The notes beneath the pieces are model-generated. The model searched no databases. It was given only the letters and a program-made list of their open reading frames with translations, and had not been told where the DNA came from. 64,000 bases of DNA. It comes from Hericium rajendrae (taxonomy: Eukaryota > Basidiomycota > Agaricomycetes > Russulales > Hericiaceae). The stretch is taken from contig CM065879.1 in the NCBI GenBank assembly GCA_033439255.1, positions 2,398,501 through 2,462,500 on the forward strand, read 5' to 3'. A program made the translations under genes and the position numbers. Below, piece by piece: positions 23,611 through 34,666 of the stretch (position 1 is its first letter; each line of letters starts with the position of its first letter).

Positions 23611-24521
23611 ATGTTCCAAGTTTCATCTCGTCCAGCACAGCCCACTTTCGACATGCAGCACCACCCAATCATCCTCCCGAGCGTACAGCTCCCCCGCACC
23701 CTCTCCAGACCCGCCTATGCCGAGGTCAGCCCAGATGTGCTGGCCGCAATTGACCCCGGCCTCGCGCAAGTCCCACCAGAGTTCGCGCGCAGGAGCCTGC
23801 ATGGGCGCGGCGACGAGTACGTAGCTCCCCAGCATCTGCACCAGTCTCTGTCTCATCATCCACCCGCACATATAGAATGCTCGCGTCCATCTCCGCACTG
23901 CAGATCCCGCGCTCTGTCCCAAAATCCCGTCTGCCATCCTCCTTTGAGGTCGCGCTCCCCTACACCTCCTCGCCTCCGACACACATCCTCGCCGTCTTTA
24001 CCAGCCCCTCCTCAAAAGGGCCCGCGTCCGACGCGGCGCTCCTCATCCCGACACACCACGTCGCGCTCGCGGCCAACTGCGCGCACCTCCCGCGCATGCC
24101 GACCTCGCGTCCGCAGGCGCGCGCGAACGGCGCGGCGACGCTGCCCGTGATCCCCATCACCGTCCCGACGGCGGAGGCCTTTGCGCCTCTGAACGCCTTC
24201 CTCATCTCGCACCGCCTCGACCGCTTCATCGGCGCGCTGCTGCCCGTCCCACCAGCCATGCTCGCCGGCGCGCGAGCCAGCGGGAGCTCACAAGGCAACC
24301 CGCTCGCGCACGTCTCCGCGCCGCAGCTCGCGACGTACCTCGCGAGCACCGCCAAGGGCGACCGCATGAGCGCGCTGATGAGCCTCACGCGCACTGTCAG
24401 CGCTGTCTGGCGCAATGCGTGCGCGCTCGGCGTGTTCGATCGCGACCTGTGGGCCGGGCTCGACCTGGCATGGGAGGTCATCCTCGGCGCGATGAACATG
24501 GTCGCGTCCGGCCAGGTGTAG
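23611..24521 (+). CDS. Clp1-like protein (copy 1)
   Basis: Two exons, 23611-23816 and 23876-24521, give 283 residues. The pattern is that of basidiomycete Clp1-like proteins: LPRTLSRPAYAEVSPDVLAAIDPGLAQVP near the start, a THILAVF..IPTHHVALAANCAHLP segment, VPTAEAFAPLNAFL..GALLPVP, and a C-terminal WRNACALGVFD..DLAWEVILGAM. Clp1 is needed for clamp-cell formation downstream of the mating-type homeodomain complex in mushrooms and smuts; these paralogues may have other roles. The second Clp1-like gene at 39.9 kb shares the central THxLxVF..ANCxxL and YL/FL..LVP segments. The assignment rests on remembered family pattern plus the internal paralogue. The gene looks intact and has a TATA box. Confidence 0.68.
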
Positions 24522-25265
24522 AGCGCGCATGCGCGCACGCTGCGCGGCCTCTAGACGACGGTTGGCGCAGCCCCGCCCGGCACCAAAGCTGTATTACCAT
24601 GCTGCATTCGCTTTCGCTCGCATCCCTATGGTCACGCCTTATCTTCGGCTACACTATCTGCCCATAATCTCTTCACTCCATTTCACGCATCCGCCCCGTG
24701 TCTAATCTTATTGGTGTATGGATCGCACCGCACACTCTGTATTACATGTTTTTCGCTTTCTCTTCGGCTTCTCGAACGCTGCACACTACGTTATTTGCAT
24801 ACATCTAGCTCGCCTGTCTGCCCGCGGTACGGCACTGTGCAGGATCCCTCCATAATATATTTCTTCGCCAACGCTGCCTACCTCGAAAATGCTTGTGCAT
24901 TCTAGGGCGTGATCCACTGATCCGTATATGGGTAGTGTGAGAAGGGATCAAGTGTCCCTGGCGATCATTACATTCTGCGCGGCAACACAATAAGCTCAGG
25001 TCCACTGTAGTCCACGCCGACCAATACTGTGAAATGCACGCCCACACTCGATCAAATAGGCAAATGGCCTTCCAGCTCCTTCCAATGACAGCTGACGTAG
25101 TGTTCGCATTCGAAGTGTCCAAACGCGGCCAGGCTCGGACATTTCGGAAAAGGCAGCGCACACCCCAATTCAGGACGTGGGGAATGGAAGCGCGCGCTGC
25201 ACCTCCAATCCCATCTCATCCATGCGCCTAGAGCATCGAACATGGTCATCATCAGTGCCGGGGGC
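24522..25265. other. Intergenic, nothing recognised
   Basis: This is the 3' flank of the Clp1-like gene; no further gene is seen. Confidence 0.5.
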
Positions 25266-26303
25266 TTAGACTCCCGTGCTCGAGTCGGAGGGCTTAACCA
25301 TAAACTCGAACGGCTCCAGGAGCGTCGATACGGTAAATCTGATGGCAAGTCGATGACCCTGGTATTCCCCATCAGAGAAGCTACGTGAATTCAAAGGCGA
25401 GACGGGCTTGGTCGTCGACGTACCAAGATGTTCAACTGGCAGACGTAACGCAGGATCAGAGCCTGTCGATAGAACAATTGAGCGAATGCTCACTTGATGC
25501 GGCCGCGGATTCCGCCCGCTACGGCAATTGCGATCAGAAAACGAGCTGGCAGCAGCTCAACACGGTTTGTTTGACTCACAGAAAGTCATCCTGGAACGAG
25601 CATGGTGATGAGACATTAGTGATATGTCTAGTCTCGGTCGATGATAGCTCACAAACCATAGTAGACACCCAAAGAGAGCTTCCGCTTGTCCAGCTCTAGG
25701 AAGACATCGGGCGGCCTTCCACACGATGCCCATACTTCGGGAAATCCTGAAATCAGAATTTTTAGGCAGGCATACCACATTTCAACGAATCAGCGCATCT
25801 CTCAAAACCATAAATAGAGTTGCTGATATTCTACTTATTCCGAACACGCGTCGCAGAGATCTCGTTGCCCGACTCCCAGAAACAGGGAATACGAGCAGAA
25901 TCACGTCGTCCTGCGGCCATGTTCGTAGCAGCTGCTTCACAATCGGATGCAGCCACATGTTGTGTTGATTGAGGACTTGGCTGTAGTCGACGCCAAGAAG
26001 GCATCTTCAGCGCGGCCTGCCACGCCGAATGCTTCTCGAGCTCCACAGGTGAAGCGGTTTGCGGGGAACTGGCCCGCATTGTATATGATGAAGTCCGGCT
26101 CGCCGAAGTTCCCCAGCTCCTCCGTCGGGGTGACTTTGCGCCTGATTCCGTAAATGGGAAAGACTCACAAACTTGCAGAAACCTCGTGTCAAGACGAGCC
26201 CCTTGCGCCAACTGAATGCGATGACGATCAAAAACAAGCATCCTAACAGCCCGTGGATCCGAGTCCGGGTCGTTTCATGGCCCGCAAACAGCAGCGCTCT
26301 GCG
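25266..26303 (-). pseudogene. P450 relic (family B-like) interrupted by a PEP carboxykinase piece
   Basis: On the minus strand the order of P450 landmarks is kept: I-helix ALLFAGHETT (about 26303-26262), ELEKHSAWQ (compare ELAKDPAWQ in the 11.3 kb gene), K-helix region MWLHPIVKQ with DDVILLVFP (about 25965-25850), and a possible tail with LLEPFEF (about 25380-25266). The pieces lie in different frames and no heme loop is seen. Between I-helix and ELEKHSAWQ, where intact genes have about a dozen residues, roughly 200 bases are inserted, including an open piece of phosphoenolpyruvate carboxykinase. The host gene is clearly dead. The tail assignment is the weakest part. Confidence 0.5.
26048..26137 (-). 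pseudogene. PEP carboxykinase fragment inside the P450 relic
   Basis: Thirty codons without a stop read [16 protein letters not shown] followed by [14 protein letters not shown]. This matches the conserved ATP-type PEP carboxykinase segment (PTEEEL..FGEPDFT.xNAGQFPAN) almost residue for residue. No other part of that 530-residue enzyme is visible nearby. It is therefore a solitary scrap, presumably captured during repair. Confidence 0.7.
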
Positions 26304-29300
26304 CGGCAGTTCCGAGACTGAAGCGCATGTGTGGGAGGAGAAGATGGGAAGGAGGGAAGGCTGCACACAAGATCTGCGCGAACAGCTCGAAGTCCGCCAG
26401 CTTCGATGCTGGTGATGTCCAACCCGCTGCCGTGGGTACTCGTGCCGGTGAGAGCGCCTGCGCGAAGGTGCAGTAGCAGTGGTACTGTAGCGGTAATACT
26501 CTCTGCTCGAAAGGAAGCACACAATGCGATGAGGGCCTTCGAGGACGAGGTGCTAGAGGGATTTGAACAGAACTTTGAGTGCAGCCTCATGTTGATGCTG
26601 GGGCAGATCTACAGCCGGTATGGAAAATGGATAGCTGAGATTGTCTTCTCTGTTGTCAGACTCGCCAGACTGGTGATTGAAGCCCGCTTACGATGTCGCC
26701 GGAGTCATTGGCAGAGAATGGTCCATGGGAGCGTCGGAATGCATCGTCTTCCTCGAGAGCGAAGGCTATGCTCCGGAAGATCGAGCGAGATTGAGCATCT
26801 CGCTTGTAGATGCGGAGTTGAATGTTATGCGCCATACTGTACCTACTAGGGGCCAGCCACATGGGCTCCGGACGCGGCTATCGCGATAAGTTCCGGCGAG
26901 ATAAAGCGGCGGGCCTGGGAAGCGAAGTCACTTCCGGGAACGAGCAAGCTCCGTAATTTGATTCATCGAACTTGCTGGAATCATCGAGAAAAGAGAATCA
27001 TACGGACATATGGGTTGTCGGGGTATGATGCGAGGTCCTGCGAGTTGAGAATCATAGAGAACCGATTTCTGCTAGTTGCGGTAGTGGTCCTTCGGCAAAC
27101 TGCACGTCCAAAGAATAAATCAACAAAACATACACAACGTAAGACAAGTACCAACTGCAGTGCAGGGTTTCAAGATATCATCCCCTTGAGCCGAAAACTG
27201 TCCAAGAGGCATTGTGTGCGGCTGATAGAGGACACAAAGCCCGCGCAAAGCCCACAAACCCACGCCAAGGCGTTTCATGATCATGGTCCAATTCCACGCA
27301 GGAAATCAACGCTCAACTGCTAACGGCACAGACTTGACTCCTAGTGTCACAGTGCTGGCACCTCGACTGCCATTTAGGTACAAAGCGCCGGCCACTGCAG
27401 TACACGGTGCGGGTCGCTGAATGAACGATTCCATGGTCTTACGATACCATCATTAAGACAAGTTCAAGATATCCTGAAGTTGTATGAAAACATACATTAC
27501 ACGGATGAGATATGAAACGATTGAACTTAAATGCATACCTTCCTCAGCCTATTCGAGGGTCTGAGTCTATGTGCAATGCGCCAGCTTCACAATTGCGCAT
27601 TCAAATTAGCCAGGAAAATGGCTGCGCCGTACGCTGAACAGCACGTCGGCTACTCGAGACAAGCGACGAAAGACAAGAGAAGTCAGGTCACGGCGACGGT
27701 AAACGGCTACCAGACCATGGTGAGGCCAATTTAAAAGACACCGTGTCGCGACACCAACATCAATCGGGACTTGCAGCAGTAGAAAAGGACACATCATAGC
27801 GTATGGGCCAATTGGCACACTCGGCGTCGCGACGGGGTTGTGCCAAAAGACGATGCCTAACAACTTGTCGCCGGGCGACAGTTGCGTCCTGAAAGTAGGC
27901 CGTGAATGTCCAAATCCTGGGCTCTAAGACGTCACCCGGCGACAATCTGTGGCTCGAAAAGGCAGTATGATCCATACTAATATCTATATGCATATCCGTC
28001 AGTCGCGGAAAACAAAAATCCTGCAAACGAACCATGAGAGTCCTAGGACATATTCTGTGCTTGGATGGTGCCATCTTTGGCGACGATGGACAGCACTGAG
28101 CCGTGTCTGCTAGTGGGGGGGAATCACGAGGAGTTTGCTCCTTGAGTGTTCTTCATGCGTTTATGCGAATCAGGAGCTATTCAGAACGTCGGTCTGCGGG
28201 AGAAATGGCGACGCTTCAGCCACAGTACTTCGTCGAGGAGTTGACGCACGTACCTGAGGGAACATCATCCTTCTTTGGTCAGGAAGCCCGAGGAAGAAGA
28301 CAGCTCTGACACTTATCACCGGATCTGCCTGCCCGACGACATAAAAGTCAAACTCATTGACGAACGCCGGCATCGAGCCAGCAGGCTTGAGCGGAAGCTG
28401 CAGCTCTCAGAGTCTTCCACATGCTTGTGAGCTAACCTTCAATCTCTATGGCGTCGAGTAGGCGTCCTTATCCACCTTTCGCAGCATTCGGGCTATGGTC
28501 TGCCGAAAGTCGAGGAGGTAGACATTTGATTCCGTCGCCCGTTCGAACCGTCAACGGGGCCAGGCCGGCGGAGCTTGTAACGCGAAAGGCGCCTCGGCCA
28601 GGCGGCCGCGATCGGGATCGGTATATGTATGATTGTCGAATTGGTGCGATCTCCGGCGGCCGGCTCTCTCGAGGAGTGCGCATTGCTGGCCATCAGTAAA
28701 ACGGTCGGGAGGGCTCACACACGATATCTGCAGCGGCTGCAAATATCGTGCGTCGAACTCCGCAGGCTGCCCGAACTCGCGTCGTCAATGTTGCGTTCAA
28801 GTGGGAATGAAACTGATCAGGAATCGATAACAGCAAGATAACATTTACTAGTGATACTATTCAAACCGCTACTATTTTTGTACGGGGTCAGCTCACACAC
28901 GACCGACGGTTCCGCCGCGGGCCCGCATTCGGTGCCTGTCAGTGTCGCCCATTACTCTGTGGCTGGCAAGATCGTATCGTGCCGACGCTCGCACACGAAA
29001 TTCGAACAAGCAGTCATACCGATATTGTCATAGGAGTGACGACCTGCGCATGAAAACCCGTCGAGCGTCCTCCGGAAGGTCCTCAGACAGCTGAATTTCG
29101 GGGGCATGATGCATGATGGTTGCCTGCTATCGCAGCGTCTCCAGCAGACACTGATGGATCCAATACACTTAAGTGAAAGGCCGATGCTGTGGAGACGAGC
29201 CCGAGCCGTGACACGTGAAAGGTGGTGAATCCTCTCCATCCGACATATCGAGGAGTAGATAAGAAGATATGAGTGGCGAAGTTCGGTCTGCCTGTGCGAT

Positions 29301-29908
29301 TCTGGAGCGTGGACTGAACTTGAGAGGTGCCAAGCCAGAGAGATGAGCGAGACGCCTTGTGGTAGGGATGCATCACGCGAGCAAAATGACGCAGATGCTG
29401 CGTACACAACATTCCGTCTGACTTCCGCGGTCTCGGCTTGATAGGACAAACTGTGACCATCATGGCCTCTTACGACCTGCGACGTTCTTCATCACCTCGT
29501 TTAATGCTGTATGGGTGGATAGATTCGAGAATCAGACAGCCAAGCTTGCTGAGATGCCGTCAAGACAGAAGAAATAAGCTTTGCATCTTGGAACCCGAGG
29601 AAATGGCGATGACGAGCGACTGCAGAGTCATGCGCAGTGCAGTCACACGAGCACTAAATTACGGCGCTACACGCCTGGTCGCCGGCATGCCTACGCACCC
29701 TCCGAGGTGAACGAACCATCGCAATCGGCAGCCACACCGAGCCTCAATGGTTATAAACATTTGCATCGCCGTACTTTCAGCGCTGCGCCCCGGCTCTTCA
29801 TCTTCGCGACGAACACCCCCCCCAGCCTCGCGCTGCCAGCACCTGCTTCGCAGGCCTGCTGCTACAGACGAGCCCCCATAGCCCCTCCCCACGCCTTGCC
29901 AGTCCATC
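26304..29908. other. Gene-poor region of 3.6 kb
   Basis: Only short frames are present, often overlapping on opposite strands. Minus-strand frames near 27760-28074 and 28170-28373 have protein-like stretches (for example PAFVNEFDFYVV) but no family that I can name and no clear splice structure. It may contain decayed genes. Confidence 0.4.
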
Positions 29909-31083
29909 ATGAGCCCCGCGCCAGCGCTCGTCCAGCCTATCGAGAGTCCGCCCCCAAGCAGTGGTGGCTCGACGCTCGGTCTCTTTCTTGAGCCGCTCAT
30001 CGTGATCACCCTCCTCACCGCCGGCGTGTGGTTCAACCGTCGACCGTCCAACGAGGGCAGCCGCAGCGGGTCTCCGCTCCTGCCGGGCACTCCAGACTCG
30101 CCCACCCCGGAAAAGAGGCGCGACACGAGCCGCTACGCCAACAACTGGATCTCACGCACCGCTTACCGCTACCCCTTCCTGCTGGAGGTGCTCTACTGGG
30201 CGCTCACCTACTGGATATACCAGATCGGCCGTGCGATCAGTGCCGTACTCTTCATTGACGAAGGCACCGTCGACACCGCGCGCAAGCACGGCATCCAGCT
30301 GCTCAACTTCGAGCGCACGCTCGGCATCCAATATGAGCACAGCGTGCAGGTGTGGTTCATCCAGCGGCCGTTGGCCATGAACGCCCTGAACCGGTGCGCC
30401 ATACCCCTCAGTCGTGCTCTGCCCTGACCCCGCTGACGCGCACGCCCAGCGTCTATTCATTCATCCACATCCCCGCGACGATCACCTTCCTCGCATACTT
30501 TTACCACACGCAGCCCTTCTCGCGCATCTACGCGCCCATCCGGCGCACGCTCGCGCTCGCGAACCTCCTCGCGTTCGTCGTCTTCACGCTCTGGCCGTGC
30601 ATGCCCCCGCGCCTGCTGCCGGTGTCCTACCGCTTCATCGACAGCGTGCACCGCAACGGGCAGGGCTCCGTCTGGACGACGAACAAGTTCTGCAACCAGT
30701 TCGCGGCGATGCCGAGCCTGCACTTCGGGTACAGCCTCATCGTCGGCCTCTCGCTCTTCGCGCATGCGCCGCGCGGGAGCGTCCTGCGCCGCACGGGCCT
30801 GCACGCGCTCTTCCTCGGCTACCCCGCGCTCATCCTCCTCGCGATCGTCGCGACCGCGAACCACTACTTCCTCGATGCGCTCGCGGGGCTCGTCGTCGCA
30901 GGCATCGCGTTCGCGGGCAACCGCGTGCTGCTCACGCTGCATCCGATAGAGAACTTCGTGTTCTATTATCTGCACATCCACAAGCCGCCCGCCGCGAGCG
31001 TGCGCCCCGACGAGAGCGAGGACGAGGACGGCCTGCCGGGTCTGCCGCGCTTCGTGTATGGCAAGGAGGACGAGGGGCACTGA
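29909..31083 (+). CDS. PAP2-superfamily integral membrane protein
   Basis: Two exons, 29909-30393 and 30450-31083, join in phase and give about 372 residues. After a Pro/Ser-rich start come five to six hydrophobic segments (LFLEPLIVITLLTAGVW, FIHIPATITFLAYF, LANLLAFVVFTLW, ALFLGYPALILLAIV, LAGLVVAGIAFAG). The PAP2 active-site signature is present: AAMPSLHFGYS (the PSxH motif) and ANHYFLDALAG (HxxxD). This layout fits the PAP2_3/Aur1-like branch, which contains lipid phosphatases and inositol phosphotransferases. The acidic C-terminal tail (DESEDEDG) faces the cytosol if the topology holds. The exact substrate is unknown. The start ATG at 29909 is the first in frame after an open stretch. Confidence 0.82.
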
Positions 31084-32019
31084 GCCCAGGCGTAGAATGG
31101 GGCCTGGGTAGGCTGAGACGGGAATAGGGGCATCTGGGAGGGGGCCAGAACGACTCGCGCATTATATGTGCGGGTCGGTCCTTCTTCCAATCGGTCGAGG
31201 ACGACATCACCCGAGAAGGATGAAGGCTGTCGCTGGGCGCCCCTCCTCCGTCGCCGCCGTGCCATTCACCATCACCACTGACAGCATCTGACCTGTAACA
31301 CGACGCACCGGTCCGCCAAGAACGATTGTTATACGTTATACCTCCCGACTACTGACGTTCCGGACATCGCGTACACCACCCACCTCAACATCTAGACCTG
31401 TATTTGTTGTTCGATATCTCCCGTCTGTTCCCCCTGTCCTGTGCTATTTTTATGTCTGTTTTCAATGATGAGGTTAATGCTGTACTTACATTGTTGTTCA
31501 GCACTATGCTATGGTTATAATCACGAGCAATACGAGATCGAAAATGACGCAGACGAGAGCTAGGGTGCGGGCGGGGTACAAGATGCACTCGTACTCAACA
31601 CGAGGGAAAGAAGCTACCCAGGACGGCAATCGAATTCCCGTCTGTTATCGGACAACCCGCCTGGACAGATGTCGAGTTGGCGGGATCGTGAGGCGGGCGA
31701 GCGTATGATAGAGTGCATGAGACAGGGGTTTAGTTTCACATTGCGCTGCGAGCAGCTCGTCCGACAGATGTATACACGAGCGGTCTTCCGAATCGTACTA
31801 CAGGTGAAAGCCTCAAGAACATTCGTCGTGGTGAAAGAATCATCGTGCCTAGGAAACTGCGGTGAATATATCGTACAGAACGCGGAACGACTTCTGCTTT
31901 TGTGTGGAAGGATACCAAGAGGACGAATACAATAAATTTTGGGAATCATTGGGGGAGGGCCAGAAAGTAAAATCCAGAATATTCATAAGAAAAGAAAACA
32001 GACCACAGATGGTGGTCAT
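31084..32019. other. Intergenic, nothing recognised
   Basis: This holds the 3' flanks of the convergent PAP2 and F-box genes. No further gene is seen. Confidence 0.5.
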
Positions 32020-34174
32020 TCAACCAATTGCGCCGTCAATCTGGAAGGCGCCAATCTGCCCCAAGTCCACCGTCTCACCCGGCGCGAGCATCACACCCGC
32101 GCCCATCCCAATCGCGCCGCCTTCCATCTCCTGCCACTCCAAATTGTCCATCAGCTCCGCCATCGCGCCCATCGGCACCGCGCCGGGCGGCATCGTCCCA
32201 AATAGCTGCTGCATGCCCGGCACATCGAGGATCCCGCCCGCACCAGGCTGCACCTGCTGCTCCGTCCCGCGCCCGTCCCACTCCATCCCCGCGCCAAACA
32301 TGCCGCGCAGCGCATCGATGTGCGTCTGCGTCACTTGGCACTCGCCGACCTGCAGCTCCTCGACGCGGTTGCCCGGCAGCGCGCGCCGCCGCGCGATCGC
32401 CGCCTGCACGATGTCGCCGATCGTGTCCGCCGCGTCCTGCGTCACGCGCCGCGAGAACGGCACGCGGTGCAGCTGCAGCCGGCGCAGCGCGGGGAACAGC
32501 GCGCGCGCCGCGTCCGGCGCGTCCTCCGCACCGGGCCCCGTCGGCGCATCCACGTACGCGTTCAGCGCGCACGCGAACGACGCGGCGCCCATCCCGCTGA
32601 CGGACACGCGCTCGACCGCGCGCGCGAGCGCGAACTGCGCGGCCCACGCGCCGCGGTCGAACGAGCCGTTCCCGACGAGCAGGTACACGGCCTCGAGCGC
32701 GTCCTTCGGCACCGCCGCGCAGAAGCGGCGCATCGTGCCTGCGGCGTCGACGGGCGCGCGCATGCGGTTCGCGGTGAGCCGCACGTGCACCTGCGCCACG
32801 GGCTCGCCCATGCGCGCCATCGGCAGGCGCAGGTCCGGCGTGTATGCCGTCGTCCAGGCCGTGATCTCGAGGCTGCGCGCGTAGTCCATGAGGAAGAGCG
32901 AGCGCAGCAGCGCACCGCCTGCATGCCGAGCGATCAGGGGAACCAACGCCACGCGCGCCGAGAGGTGGTCTTGGTCTGCAGGCTGGCGCTCCGTGCAGTG
33001 CAGGTGCAGGGCGGCATCGGCGGGGATGTCCAAGTGCTCGGAGATCCAGAGACAATCGGCAGGCTCGCCGCAGAGCTTAATCTTTGTAAGGCAGGGGAGA
33101 GAAACGCGCATTGGGCTGGAATAGGCCAGATCCGTTGACGATTGCATGGAATCGTCGACGATCATGGGTGCATCTGCGGATGTGGAGCCCCCAGCAGGGA
33201 TCGAATAGGCCAGCTCCAGTGTCTCGAGGTTGAGTGTACGGCGCAGAAGGCCTAACAGCTCGTCGCGGCTGAACGCGAGGCCAGAGACAGGATTGTGCTC
33301 CCGCGTATTCATCGCAAGATGTGTGAGGTTGTCGTACAGCGGTGACTGCAGGGGGAGCTTGGCGTCTGCGAGCATAAGCTTGCGCAGGCGGGGTGCGTTG
33401 GCCGCGAATATGTTCGCGGGGAGGATGCAGCTCGCGCCCGCCGGATACATCGGCGCGGAATACACGAACGACTCGAGCAGCGGCGCGCGCACCGTGAGCA
33501 GATTCGCCATGTTCTTCGTGACATGGTCTGGCGAGCACGTCAGCTCGAGCTCGCGGGCGCGGTGCGTCTGCGAGAGCAGGCTCTTCAGAACGTCCTGCTC
33601 CTCGGGCGCGAGGCGGTCGGTCGCCTGGAAATATCGCACGACAAGCGGCGCCTGCTTCGACCGCCGGAGTCGCTCGGAGGTACAGTCACGCATCGAGTCG
33701 ACGTCGATGCCCCACAAGCTCGGCGTGTCGAGTGCGGCCTTCCTCCACGCCTGGCAGACGTGTGCACGCGCATCCAGCCGAGACGTAAGATCGGGCTGGG
33801 CGCAGGGAAGCCACGGGGGCGGAAGCGACGGATCATCTTGCGCGGGATCTCTTCCGCGGCGAGGAAGGAGAAGATATGTGCAAGGATCTCGGGATGGAGG
33901 CGGGTGATAGGAGCCAGGGCGTTGCGGCGGGATTGGATGGTGTGCATCGACACCCGCAGAGCTTCCAACTCCTGATCAAGCTTCAGACGGCTAGATTCAA
34001 CGGTTGTCGCATCGCTGTATGCGGTGACTCCGTCCAAAATAGAAATTCTGGAGGTGCAGAACGCCGACCACGGGGCGACGCTGCGAGCGGTCTTGTTAGC
34101 ATGTTCGAAATAATATCATCACTGCATGCAACGTACCTGGAGTTGTCTACAGGCGGCCAAGAGGATTCAGACAT
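32020..34174 (-). pseudogene. F-box/leucine-rich protein with one frameshift (copy 1)
   Basis: Probable substrate adaptor of an SCF ubiquitin ligase. The upstream part (to about 33770) carries LDGVTAYSDATTVESSRL and the F-box RLHPEILAHIFSFLAAEEIP. The downstream 565-codon frame (33717-32020) carries WGIDVDSMRDCTSERLRRSKQAPLVVRY and leucine-rich helices. Both match the intact neighbour at 34.7-36.8 kb closely, but the two parts lie in different frames. At about 33765 the paralogue reads MRVTHVC where this copy lacks one base (MRVHTSA). It is therefore either a recent pseudogene or a sequence error. The 5' end is uncertain: a short exon at 34174-34137 (MSESSWPPVDNS) is plausible, but its phase does not fit well. 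Confidence 0.75.
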
Positions 34175-34666
34175 TGAGAATAATGAGAAAACTTGCGTGT
34201 ATGAGAGAGGCAGGTAAAGACTGAAGATGGTGGTCCGGAGGAGATAGATGGCGGGAACAACCTGAGTAAGTAACTTAGCTGCGGTACTAAGACAAACGCC
34301 ACCGACAGCTCCGCCACTGCGATACTGAAGCCGCTTCCTTCTCTGCCAGTTGCTTATCGCAACAATCGATGCCCAGACAAATTTATATCACCTCATGCAG
34401 TCTCAGAATTGAACATTGCCATCTCGACATCGCATCGGCGCGCACGCCCTCTGCGAAATGTTACGTAAAACAAGGAGCGCTCGTCGACGTCATGATAGAG
34501 AATACTACATAACAGCGCAAATACAGGATGCAGAGTTTCAGTCCAACAGAGACGCTACAACTTCACTAGAACACATACAATGAGGCAGGGTAGTACAACA
34601 GAGAAATAAAAAATGAATGGTAATAACCATACAACCAAGAAAGCCGACCCAGGCAAACGAGTTGAA

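Noticed and set aside
30414-31127. Long second plus-strand frame and 207-codon minus-strand frame over the PAP2 gene
   Set aside because: They are Arg/Ala-rich shadow frames created by the high GC3 of the real coding exon.
32075-33138. Long alternative frames across the F-box gene on both strands
   Set aside because: Composition is Arg/Ala/Pro-rich shadow; the frame that matches the intact paralogue is the real one.
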